A DNA stretch of 64,000 nucleotides from the NCBI RefSeq assembly GCF_023101765.2, contig NC_064220.1, positions 4,030,001 through 4,094,000 of the forward strand, given 5' to 3'. Within the stretch, counting starts at the first letter, position 1, and each line of letters opens with the position of its first letter. The translations under genes were made by a program, and so were the position numbers. Source of the stretch: Spodoptera frugiperda (Eukaryota > Arthropoda > Insecta > Lepidoptera > Noctuidae). Below are positions 45,601 through 57,281 of this stretch, piece after piece. The notes under the pieces were generated by a model, which was not told the DNA's origin, did not search any database, and saw only the letters and a program-made list of their open reading frames with translations.

Positions 45601-48600
45601 AGCAATAGTTCTATTTAAAATACCACCTTTCATCCACATCTGGTTAACCCATTTTTCCTACCCTAATTATGCTAGTTGGGAACAGCTTCGTCCCAAGAGT
45701 TAGGAAGAAACCGTAGATATCTCCATCTAGTAGGTACTTCTAAACCTGTTTACTTTTTAATTCCTCTACATTATTCCACCAATGTATTTAAAAGTAACTA
45801 AGATACAAGTCTCGCTTGTGTTATTTATTAACTTCTTAGAAACTCATTGACTATTGGTTTTCACTTTCTACCACATAAACTCGCACATTCACGACACGTG
45901 GCCGTTAACCTTGAGACGTCTGAATCAGTGATGAATGCGTAAATATTTTGGTTTTTATAGCAGCCAAAGTAAAGGCAAAACAATGCAACAGGTGGGCTCC
46001 GTACTCGTATACCGTAACTATTGTCCCATTGTTAGTTCAAACAACTGTAGATACGAGTTAGACAACATATTAAGCCATTTAGGTATTCCAATTTGTCTCA
46101 TTTGGGTAATAGACTTTCAACTTAGTTGTAAATCTACAAAGTCTAAAATTAGAAATACTTTTTTTAATAGCATCAATCATTCAATGTTTCTCCCGCCTTG
46201 GGAGAGAGTGTCAGACTCTTACTGACTAAAAACCACTCCGTTCCTACTCCTTTATCGAGTCGAAAATGCTAGAATACTACGACTATTTATCAGCAGTATT
46301 ATTATTATTTCAAGAATATAAATTATAATACTATTTTCGTTTATGCTGACGTAATTATTTTTGAATTTGATTAGACGTTCCACCTTTAGAACCTCGTTAT
46401 TAAAACAGGTTTAGTATAAAGAAAATATTGTAATTAAGTCTAAAGTAGCACAGCGCGTCTGTTCCATTTAGTAGACTAATTTAAAGATCACAAATTATTA
46501 TTAAACCTTCTTTTTATATGCATGTCTCTCTACATAATTAGAATTGTTTATGCGGCTAACTTGCGTCAATAAATCTATTACGGACTTGCCCGACAAGTTT
46601 CGACTCCCAACCGGAACCCTTAGTAATGAGCTGTATACATCAACCGAACTGTATACATTTAATCGGATATAAATATTTTAACGTGTATACCTTCATAAAA
46701 CCTTAATTTAATCATTGAAGTTGTAAAGAGGAAGACCGTGACACAGATATGCTTGGTACCTACAAATAACCTTAAATCTTTTTACTTTTAAAATGGAAAA
46801 GCAATACCTTATTCTACATTCCACATTAAAAAAACGTTTCTTGTATTATGTGTTCATGTATACTTTCAAAATAATAGTTCCTTGACCAGCGGACAGTGAT
46901 CCTGACGCCGATCTTCTTGTTCGCTCTGCTGCACGCTGCGTCCTACTCGCTCACCATCCTCGATGTAAGTACCACTATTGTTGTTGGAATCATTGTCCAA
47001 TTTTGTAGCAGGTGAACTTGTTGTTGCAGTTAGCATTCAATAAAACCAAATTAGAAATACATTCCTATAAATGCATAGTAAAAGAGTAGTAACAGTTTTT
47101 CGTAAAATTTGACAATGACAAATCGTAGATTAGGCCGCGTGTTAGATGCATTAGATCAGTTTAATAACATCGAAATTACTGTATGAACATTCCTAACACC
47201 AACACTTTACACAAGTAATAGTTTTACGCATAACGTGTTGACAAAGACAGTATTAAAACATTCGCGGGCAGCAGGCTAAGATCGCCTGTTGCTGTATGAC
47301 CCCCATGTCCGACAGTTTATGATTCCAAATACTACTACTTCCTCTAATTAATTCTGGTACTTCTAGGATCAGAGACTACCGATATTTGTACACTACAATG
47401 TTTCCTGCATAGTCTAATCTCTATTGAACCTTGGTTCCCATAAGTCAGGAGATCATTTTTGTCGCTAACTATTTACTTCCTATTTTCACTATACAGCTAT
47501 GAGGGGCCGGTACTAACCACTGACCTCATAAATAAATGGTGCACTAACTTTATGACTGTGCAGTTAAGCTTTAGTTAATGGATTTTATATGGCACTCAGG
47601 AAATGCATTTCCTATTAGTAAGTAGTTAGTAAGATACTATTTAAAATGTGGTAATTATTTTATCTATTTATTATTACGTTTCATCTTATATGACTCCCTC
47701 CCTCGCAGTACTCTGCTATAATTTTAGTTATATTTTCCTCAAGAATGACTATCCATTCTTAAAAATCGCATTAAAATCCATTCAGTAGTTTTTGAATTTA
47801 TCACGCACAGATTCAGTGGGAATTTAGTGTTACAAATGCGTTACAAAAAGCGACAGAAAAATAAATCAAAATCATTCCTTTTAGTAACTAACACAGGTCT
47901 ACCCAACATGTGGTTAATTGGCAGACGCTAGGACTATGTCCTTGGCCCGGCGGCCGGCATTACACCTCCGATATGAATGATAATGTGATATTACACACAA
48001 TTCACACAATTACCACTCTCCTAGATAATATTCCGGTTATCACTATAACAACCAGACCAGACATTGATTTCTCCAAATCATAAAGATTACTCATCACGCT
48101 TGTATATTTAAACGGTTGTATTTAGCTTCATCTGTTTATTTGTTTGCGTCAAATTTAGTAATTGGAATTTCTCCCCTTCTTCTGATATATAAAATAATCT
48201 GATACATTGGTACGCACTCTTATTTTTATTTCAGTTAAAACCGTTTAACATAAAACTTATTTTTTGTGTATTAGGTACTTCTATCTATCTAGGCATTTCT
48301 ATTTAGGTGACTAAAGACGTGCCTGTAGTATGGCTATAGATGTTATCCCTATTACAATAGGACTTACTGACAAATAGTGTCTTATATGATCTCTCTCTGC
48401 TTGCTCTGTTGGGTATAATGTGAACGAATAAAAACATTTTAAGGTAACATTTTCCTTAATACACGAGAGTACATAATCTATTGATTTTATTTCCTTCTTA
48501 TAAGGAATTTATTGTCCTGTTTACAAAAAAAGAATATTGATCAGTATGAGCAGAGTGTCGTCAACTAAAGTCTCTTGATTGATGGATCAATGACGCATTT

Positions 48601-51600
48601 AAATAAATACCCACAATTAATGTATTCGACCCATTTATGTACAATACGGAATTATTGACAGGCACATCACCTATTCCAACTTGTCTTAGTTTAATGCATT
48701 ATTAACTGTATTGTTTTGTTATAAAGTCGAAAATATAAAAAAATTTGCTCTATTTTGGGTACAATGACGTGCTTTGCTTATGTCTGTAACTCTATTTTTC
48801 TAACAACTGGACGTGCGAAAATGATCGTGATTCGCGTTATTTGCGCGAGTTAGAAAACAAGATAAGGTTTTGTCATAAAATGAATGTAGAATTCCGTGTA
48901 ACTACTAACTGTGTGCTGTGTAGATTATAGATAATACTTCAATGTGATAGTTTTCGCCATTTATCATGAGTTTCATGTAATGTAGGGCGAACCTCCTGTT
49001 AAAAAACAAACACAACTTCAAATATATGTTGCTAGGCACTGAGGCTGAGTTTACTTAATATTTCTTTGTCCTATCTGCTGATAGAGTAATGTGGCAGTGT
49101 TTACAGTTTAATTCAGCAATTTTTATGAATGGAAGGATATTAGCTAGGGAATTAAAAAGGTGGTTTTTGCAGTACATTGACATGATGAAATATGATGCAA
49201 ATATTATACCGTATATTATCATGACGTAGGTGGGCAGTAAGTGCTGTCATTGTCAACAGTTTGGGGTACAATGTTAGTTTATTTCATCATGTAACACGTG
49301 TACCAATAGGAAGAAATTGTGTCAGACGTTGACTCAAACGATGATAGAAATATCGTTGTATGATTGATTGATTGACACTTAGGTACTGCCCTTACTGGCA
49401 TTCAAATAAACAGAAATAAAGCATCACATTTTTAATTCCTCTAACTGTTAATTAATGATTACTTATAGTATTCCTTAGTAACGATTTTGTATCGAAGACA
49501 ATTGCTAAATAATGGTTTAAGTAACCATTAAATGACTCTGAGTACGGCGGTAAAGTCTAAAGGGTAAACAGAAGAGAACAGACTAAATGTAACACTTGCT
49601 TTTCGGCAAATATTACTCCCATTGTATATAATCAATTGGACCCCATTTTACAACATATAATTTTGAAAGCAGAATATTTGATCTGATGTCCACCCTGTGC
49701 TGCCTCGTGGGCAGAGTTGTCGCACCTACCAAGCAAGCGACCTCGAGTAGGGATAAGTACATTTTAAGCGCCAGTAATTAAGCAACTAGTTGCTAACAAC
49801 AACTGTTACATGTATAGTAGAAATCATTACTAAAAAACCACTAAGTAAAATCGACATCTCAAGTTTATTTTGAGTATGTTATTAAAAGTAAATATATTTT
49901 TATTGTTGACCTTTGTGTCAGCTCTATACAGTATACACTGAGAAATCTGTATGGAAGTAGTAATTATGATAAATTGTCAACACGTATGTATGTATGTGTG
50001 TGTTCATATGATTTGTCAGTTTTACATTCAAGTGGTCTTGACGAGAGAATGTTAAGCAGCTTACTAAAGTGCGTATAAGTATACATTAATATTGTCTAAA
50101 CGTAGTTGACACGCAAAAAGATACCACTATGTGCGTATAATACATAACCAGGATTGCGTAGCTACATAAAATAGCAATGGTATAAAGCTAGATAGTGTCC
50201 AATTCTCGATACATAATAATATACAGTAATGAGATCACTCATAAGATTTAAATGAAACTACAAGTAGTACTCCTCAACAGAAGCATAATACAACTAAATA
50301 TTTCAACAAACAAATATGTGGTTTAAATTAAGTCATAAGAGGTTTCTCCATATGGTATTTATGTAACTGCTTACCCCGTTATATCGCCTACATCTAAACT
50401 GTAGTAATTAAGCAAACATTAGAAACATAATTATTATGCTATGAGAAAACGTAGGTCCAAGGCAACGGTACAAAGTTCATATCCAATTATACATATAAAT
50501 AGTTTTATGAATTAACAATTAATTATCAAGTGTATGTAGTGTATGACAAACATTATAATATTTTAGATGGATATATCTCTACCTTTAATAATAGTTGCCC
50601 TCTTTTTAATAGGGACTCACTACATAATTTTGTAAGTAAATGGATTTCAACCTGGAGGTCTGTCATATAGGTACCTGAAGCCAAGGTTTATGTTACACTG
50701 GCAAACTCGGCTAACACCGTTTTGTCACCAATGATTTTCCCTCTTTTCCTGCTTTTTTCTGAAGATTTTCCTACCTTTTCAAACGAATGCAAAACCGTGG
50801 AAATCGGTTCGTGCATTCTGGAGTTAAAGCGTCAGGAAGAAAAACCCGACTTATTTTTATATTATAGATTACATTCAATATCTAGAGTACCAAGTCTTTC
50901 CTATGTTATCTCTGCCGACACACCTTCAGTGGGTATGTTTTCTTAACAATCTCTTTTCCACAATCACGATGACTTGTACATTTAATATTGCGAATTTATT
51001 CTGTGAAAATCTTGTTAAAAAGTGTAGAAAGTAGTTCACTTGAAAGTTACAACAGTTACACTTTCTTTGGTATGTTTTTACAGTTGTGTTATTTGGTACA
51101 CATAGTTTTTTATAACATTGATTTTATGTCAGTGTTCGGTCTGTTTCTTACATTATGCTACTAAATTACTGCATTCATTATGATGTGTGATTGTTACAGT
51201 AATTTTAAGTGCAAGGTAATCTATTCTTAAGATCCCTATGATAATGTACTGGGAGTATTTAAGTATGCAATAGTTAAAACTATGCAAAAACAAAATTTTA
51301 TTTATTTATGACGGAAGTCAGTCAGTTAGTTGTAATGTAATCATTGACACTTTCGTTCAATGATGTTGTTTATCACAAAAACTACTCAAGCACACATGAC
51401 ATCATTACCCATATTCAAGTTTTGCAAAAAACTTTGTTGGCGACAACGGTACTGCTGAATGTTTTATGATTTATCAAGCGAGTCCTACCTTCCAATCTTA
51501 CAGTATTTTATCAAGGATTAAAAAGGATTATGCAACAGAAGATATCGAATTAAAATTAAATATTTACATACCTACTATTATGAAAATATTGTATTGATTA

Positions 51601-53760
51601 AACTCTCTCCTTGGCCTTGATCGAGTGGTGCTAAGTGCGAATTTGCACTTAACAAAATTTTAACTAGGTCCAAACCGAAAAAACAGATTCATATTTTCAT
51701 TCTCAGATATATGATGGACTCTACATTTGTATTTAAGTCATGGTAGTACCTCCTTCGTAATACATAGGACTTGATATCCTACTGATAAGAGGACAATTTA
51801 TTGCTAATGAAGAACATTTATGGAGTATGTAGTCATATAAAAAGGATATAGGATAATAATGGTATAGAAGATATCCAATGAGAAACTTGACGTTATTTTA
51901 AGGGCATTGAACATTAACATTATCAAGAATATAAGTGTTTAATAAAAACAATCTGTTTCCTTCCAGACCCTGGGCCAGAACTCGATGTGGGTGGCTCGCC
52001 TGCTGATCTCCCTGGTGGAGTTCCAGTCGCGTAACATCCTGCGCGCCGCCGCCCTCGCTGAGATCGTGCTGTTCCCGCTCGTCGCCTTCATGGCGCTCTT
52101 GTACGTATATCATCAGCTTTTTAGATAAACCCAGCCAAAAAACTTGGTTGAGATATGCACAGGTAAGAAAATTAAAGATTGTTTCAGTACACAAGCTGAA
52201 TAATACTGTTTTACTGTTTTAATCGGTTCAGTAAAGGACGTTTCACGTTGCGCCCTATCGCGACCGAGGTCTGCCCCGACCGGAGCATGCAACCAGCAAC
52301 ATAATAGAATTCTCTGCTCTCTGCTAAGACGAGCAAAATAATCCAAGTAGTCACCTGGATTATTTTATTTTCCATGTATCTGTTATTCTATGTAGACTGT
52401 TGGATCAGTCACATTGTGTCGCGACCTAATGAAAATAATTGTTCATTGTGTGAATAGTTATAGATGTAGGTTGTAGGTGCTCTTACTGTTATGACCGGAC
52501 ATTTAATTACTCTTTATTGTTACTGTAAGCGCATGACTTAATTACCAGTAGTAAATATAACAGTAATTGTTATAAAAACACTTATAAAGACGTCATTGTT
52601 TTGCGTTATACATTGAATATTCTGTTTAAAAAAATATATATCTGAAAAAACATTGTATATTTACAAATTATATATCGTATTGAAATGTCAGTTTATTTTG
52701 AACCATAAACATTTGATTGCCAAGTTAGTCCTTTGCTTAATTTTCAATAGTACTATTCAGAAATACATTCTCTCTTCAAAGTACAGATTAATGTGTGTGT
52801 TTATTTGATTTATATTAACTTTAAGAATATTGTTTACAGCGGCTACTGCGGGCTGCTGACTCCGTTCGTGTACTACTACTTCGTGACGTGGCGGTACGCG
52901 AGCCGGCGGAACCCGTACACGCGCAACACGTTCCGCGAGCTGCGCGTGGCCGCCGAGCGCGCCGCCGACCGGCCCGCGCTGCCCGCCGCGCTCAAGGGCA
53001 CAATCCACTCCGCCGTGCAGCTCGTCTGCCGCATGGCGCCGCCCATGGAGCATGTGCAACAGTCAGTATACTCACATTACTATTATCTACTAGCTGAACC
53101 GACATACTTCGTTTTGCCTCAAACATTTTTTTCTTACCTTTTAAACCTTCCCTGCAACTTCACAATTAATTCAAGACCAAAATTTGCCGAATCGGTCCAG
53201 CCATTCTCGAATTTTAGCGAGACTAACGAACAGCAATTGATTTTTATATGTAGAGATTTATGGTACCATCATTCTAGAACCCACGCAGAGCCGTATATAG
53301 CCTATTGCTATTGAGTGACGGCAGCGCCAAAAGAAATTTTGAGCACCTATAAGGTCTGCCTAGGGCGCTCTCTAGGTTTAATCTGCCTCGAGAGTCCCCG
53401 GGTCGTGTCTTAAAAACGTATAAATATTTACTATTGTACCGTATTGTCATCGCGTTACACATGAGACTTACTATGTATGGGGAAACGAACCATAACATTT
53501 TAAGCACCATGCATTTGACGTTTGGAAACGTCATTTTAAGGGGAAGACGAATGTTGCTGAATTAAATTGAATGGCATACAAAAACCTTTTACCTCAAGCG
53601 GCAAATTGATTTTATATTATTTAACAAAATACCAAAACTGGATATAATTAACCTTTTTTTAACCTGTTTTTGTATTTACAACCTTCAGATTTTGTAAGAC
53701 TTGAAGAACTTGTTTTGTAAAAATATTTTATTAAAACGATTGTATTATAATTTCAGGTAA
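42659..53760 (+). CDS. TMEM33: TMEM33 / Kr-h2 homologue: ER and nuclear-envelope multispan protein
   Basis: Coding exons: 42659-42819, 44662-44846, 46897-46964, 51967-52100, 52840-53061 and probably 53757-53760. Phases match when the second intron is read as U12-type, giving about 257 aa (human 247). Conserved blocks are FYKALLANAATSALRLHQR, LEDSAHYLFYSLIFMNVAP, LLHAASYSL and YASRRNPYTRNTF. About three hydrophobic segments are visible. The family shapes tubular ER, sits in the nuclear envelope and takes part in stress responses; the fly gene is Kr-h2 (not the zinc-finger Kr-h1). The end is uncertain: a GTCAGT donor at 53062 joined to 53757 gives an immediate TAA, while a donor three bases later would add about 40 residues. 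Exon 5 is markedly GC-rich against AT-rich introns. Confidence 0.92.
42820..44661 (+). other. TMEM33 intron 1 (1.8 kb)
   Basis: AT-rich intron with no exon recognised. A family C fragment lies at about 44580-44625 (tctctgcctaccccaaaggg), 40 bases before exon 2. Confidence 0.55.
45530..45549. repeat. Perfect 20-bp palindrome
   Basis: GATTTTGGCTAGCCAAAATC reads the same on both strands. It lies in the U12 intron of TMEM33, in a stretch of slightly higher GC that may be an old repeat. Function unknown. Confidence 0.6.
46165..46275 (+). repeat. Interspersed repeat family B
   Basis: Blocks tctcccgccttgggagagag, gtcagactcttactgactaa and ccgttcctactcct match 3060-3205 and the inverse of 2475-2640. 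No gene. Confidence 0.6.
46965..51966 (+). other. TMEM33 intron 3 (5 kb)
   Basis: No exon recognised on either strand. Mostly AT-rich single-copy-looking sequence with small repeat scraps, such as a short GC-richer block at 49690-49760 and a tatg/tgtg microsatellite near 49985-50005. The open frames here have no recognisable features. Confidence 0.5.
52101..52839 (+). other. TMEM33 intron 4
   Basis: A 739-base AT-rich intron between GTACGT and TTTACAG. I see no feature in it. Confidence 0.6.
53085..53265 (+). repeat. Interspersed repeat family E in the last TMEM33 intron
   Basis: This is the second copy of the family at 7618-7830, better preserved (ctagctgaaccgaca at the start, gactaacgaacagcaattg and tatgtagagat at the end). 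It directly follows the TMEM33 exon 5 donor, so an unspliced frame would run into it. Confidence 0.65.
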
Positions 53761-54959
53761 ACATGTCGGTCGTAAGGTCAGTTAAAGTGAAGAACTTTCT
53801 ACATCACTATCGTTCTTTTGTATCCAAACTACGCATGCGCGGAGTCTGCACGTCTGGATGTGTGCCCTGTGCTCTATGATCTATGGTCAACTACTTCAGT
53901 TGCGACTTATTATAATAAACATACGAATAAGGACCAGTAAGGGTTACTCCCATAGTAATGTATTCATTGGTCACTTCACAGCAATTTTACTAAATAATAC
54001 CCACTTTGTAAAGTGTATTTTAAACGAATTTAAGACTTGTGCATTATTGACCAACAAATTAACAGTTTATGTTTAATTTAATATTGTTCAATAAATAATT
54101 TTGTAAAGGTCAACATCCATTTGAAGGCGAACAAACACCGTCCACTGGACTAAACTTATTATAAGAACAAGTATCCAAACCATTGCAGTACAAAAACCTC
54201 GTTTTACTCATTTTATGTTATTTAGCAATGGCAACCCCGACATGTAGGAGCGAGATAACGCTATACCGCAGCTGAATACTAAAAAGGGACGACGTAATCT
54301 ACCATCGCTTGTAAAATCCGCCCGTACAATGTATGTAAATGCATTTCATAGCATAATCTTTGGTTGTTAACAAATCAGTATAATTATTTTATAACTTAGG
54401 GGATATACTTTATGTATTTAAGTTTAATTTCTATTTAATGTCGGTCCAATTTTATTTAAGGCATAAAGGAATGTTGAATGTTTAAGTTAGACTGCTAAGT
54501 GATTTTATTCAATGTAGATTTTTTATTAACGAAAATGAATTGTATGTCAGTATTGTTGTCGTCTGTCGAAATCTAGAAGAAATGTCAGATTTCGATTTTA
54601 TCTATTTACATGGGAATGCTAAGTCTTTGTAGCAGTTCTGAAGATTGTTCATTCCATTTTGTGCAAACATAGTTTTATTTTTCTCGTAAAATTTAAAATG
54701 TACAGACATTCAAACAAGCACATATCTCTTTGGAATTGTAACTGGTAATAAATATGAATTACATTTAAAATTACGATATTATTTTGTGAATCGTGTATTA
54801 ATTATTTTATTATTTTGGTTATGTTGTGTACTGCCAGCGACATTTTTGTATTTAGTAAATAATTATTATGCACTTGGTTTGGGGTGAATGTAGTCAGGTT
54901 TTTAAATAAATGTTGGTATAAACGGTTTTGTTGTTTTCATTTATTTTGTTTACCTTTTA

Positions 54960-56402
54960 TAAAACAATGGCTTCTGCCAGCGAAACCTAAAACATCCTCT
55001 TGTCCTATAACTATGCCAAATGCTAACTTTCGGAGCCGCGGAAGACCTCCGGTTTGCCGGGGCGACGACGGCTCGAAGAGCAATAAGGGCCGGCGCCTAC
55101 TTACACGGCACGGCACGATGTAATGGCAAAGGATTAAGTTATTTTGAATCTTATCACAATGAGTTTAGAAATTATGTTACTTTATTTTGATACCGTGATG
55201 TGCCACATCACCACATAATGTTACAGCATGACGCGACACGCCACAGGATATATCGGCATGACGTGTCTCGCTGTTTCATTCTACGTGTTGCGGCGCGCCA
55301 TTGCACCCCACGAGCCGTATGGGTCACTTTGCGGTCGAAGAATTATGATTGCCAGCTATTTGAAATAAGGAATTGTTTAAACTTGTGCAGCATTTCCTCT
55401 TATTTGTCTCTTCATCTTCAGCTAGAAGTGTTATTAGTACGAATTCAACCAGTCAACCATAACCCACACAACAAATGTTCTCTATGCGACACAACCGAAG
55501 ATGGATGTTAGTAGCTGGGCTGTCAGCAAGATGCCACTGCAAAACCTGCCGTGCCACGCCGTCGGTGAGCGCCGGCCTTAAAAAGTTTCCGTTTCGACCG
55601 CGCGGTCATGGCTATTTCTTTTTGCTATAAGCCAGGAAACGATTAGACGGATCATCTAATGGTAAACAATCGCCGCCGCCCATGGACATCCGAAACACCA
55701 GAAACGTTACAAGTGCGTTGCCGGTCGTTTGGGGGTTAGAAATTTAAGAGTTGTTGTGGAATCGGGGATTGCGAAGATTGGGAAGGGGCCTCCAGTTGCT
55801 TCGCTTACACAACGCAAGCGTTGTTTCACCTCGGTTTTCGTCGAGCCCATTCGTGGCCCTCCACACTTAAACGCAATGCGTGCAACAAGGGTTGCCAGAT
55901 CCAGACAGATCATTTCCTAGACATTTCTAAGGCCACGAGCGGAATCTGAGTTTTGGTGTCCCATCCGAGACAAAACTGTAAAAGTAGGAACCTAGTAGTA
56001 TTAGAACGATCGGTTGATGAAAAAAACGAAGCGAAGCGAGCAGTTCACCATTTCCGCCCCTCACGCAGCGCGACTTGCGAGCATGTTACGTTTGATTTGA
56101 CTTTTGCATCCGTAGTACTGTATTTTTGTGAAAAAAACTAGTATTTTTTCGTTCCGGCCTCCGGGACAACAAAGTAAAATTACTGAACACGGGACAGCTC
56201 ACAACATTCCGGGAATGTACACTGATTCCCAGGATTGTACACTGGTTGCTTTACGTGCAACCAATGTTGCAAATCACACGAAATTAGGGTCTAACAACTT
56301 TTGTGTAGGGTATGGTTATTTTTTACATTTACGTCGCTCCGGGATTGGGTCCGGAGGAATCCCTGAATGTCATTCAAGAATATTTCTGCCTTTTTTTACA
56401 TT
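54960..56402. repeat. Cluster of repeat fragments
   Basis: It includes a block at about 54965-55130 (gcttctgccagcgaaacc, gaagagcaataagggccggc) and one at 55625-55920 (tcatctaatggtaaacaatc, cgccgcccatggacatccga, gtgcgttgccgg, acgcaagcgttgtttca), phrases I know as widespread in moth genomes. A low-complexity gaagcgaagcgag block lies near 56027. The open frames on both strands of this cluster are repeat sequence. Confidence 0.6.
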
Positions 56403-56700
56403 AAATGAGTCGACGTTTGGCCGCTATCTCGCCTGGTGGTAAGTGATGATGTGGTCTACGATAGAGCACGTCTGCCCATAAGCAACCTATTCATCCCATC
56501 AGGAAACACAGACTCCGGCAAAGAATTCCACTCCTTAGCAGTTGGCACAAGAAAGCTTGAAGCGAAGCGCTTCGTGCGAGTGGGACCTTATATTCATATA
56601 CATGAAGCGGTGACGCCTCGCCGATTATCTTGTGGTTCGAAGATGAAAAGGACTAGGGGGAATCAAGTTGTGCAATTCCCCGCAGCATTTTTCAGTAGGT
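56403..56700 (+). repeat. Interspersed repeat family A
   Basis: This is the longest and cleanest copy of the family, on the same strand as 1101-1420 and inverted relative to 28720-28945. It includes gagtcgacgtttggccgct, tggtaagtgatgatg, aacacagactccggcaaaga and the trailing gggggaatcaagttgtgcaa block. Confidence 0.7.
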
Positions 56701-57281
56701 AGTTAATTATACTACCGACTTTTTAATAATTCCTACCACGTTATGAATTTCTAGTCTCGGCAGGGCAGCTAGGCTTAATATTAGTTTTAGCTGTACCACG
56801 CACTTCAAAAGCCGCAGATAGGATGAAAAAATCGTGTGTTCTCTATCGTAGAAATACGACACGAGCGGTAGGAAAACGTCAATGTATGCGATAAAAGGGG
56901 TTTGTTGACAAAGCTAGTCAATTATACTTTTATAATTTCTCAGCTATTGTAACCGAGATGAAGTTAAAGTCAAGATTAGTTAGTTGAAAATTATCAGGGC
57001 ATTACTACTTATCAGGAGATATCGTTAGAGTAGAATGGCTGGTAAAATATAATGCATTCCTCATGTCATCTCATGGCATTTTAGATTCTTAAACTATCTA
57101 TACATTTGGTAAAAGAGAAAGTTACGTAGGTATATGAGAATCATTTATCTTGAATAATGTTACGTAAAAATACAGCAAAAGACAGTCATACTCCTGATGA
57201 AGTTAGATCTTAGAGTAGAATTAACAATAAAACAAAGCCAGTATTAGATTTTCAATATTTTTTTATTAATTAGCTTAAGAT

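Larger units (their letters stand above)
44847..46896 (+). other. TMEM33 intron 2: U12-type (minor spliceosome) intron
   Basis: The intron begins GTATCCTTTTT, the U12 donor consensus. It ends with TTCCTTGAC (46878-46886), a full match to the U12 branch site TTCCTTRAY, and the branch A (46885) is 11 bases before the final AG (46895-46896). Only this splice restores the conserved protein run ..VAPNL-LILTPIFLFALLHAA, comparable to fly Kr-h2. No U2-type donor and acceptor pair near here keeps that frame. Inside are a 20-bp palindrome at 45530-45549 and a family B repeat at 46165-46275. Confidence 0.85.
53761..57281. other. TMEM33 3'UTR, repeat cluster and convergent gap to RpS3
   Basis: AATAAA at 54090-54095 and 54905-54910 are likely TMEM33 polyadenylation signals. 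From about 54960 to 56700 the sequence is richer in GC and made of nested repeats. From 56700 to 57240 I see nothing. RpS3 ends at 57282 from the other side. Confidence 0.55.

Noticed and set aside
54884..56702. Several 60-100 codon frames between TMEM33 and RpS3
   Set aside because: They lie in recognised interspersed repeats and show no domain or splice structure.
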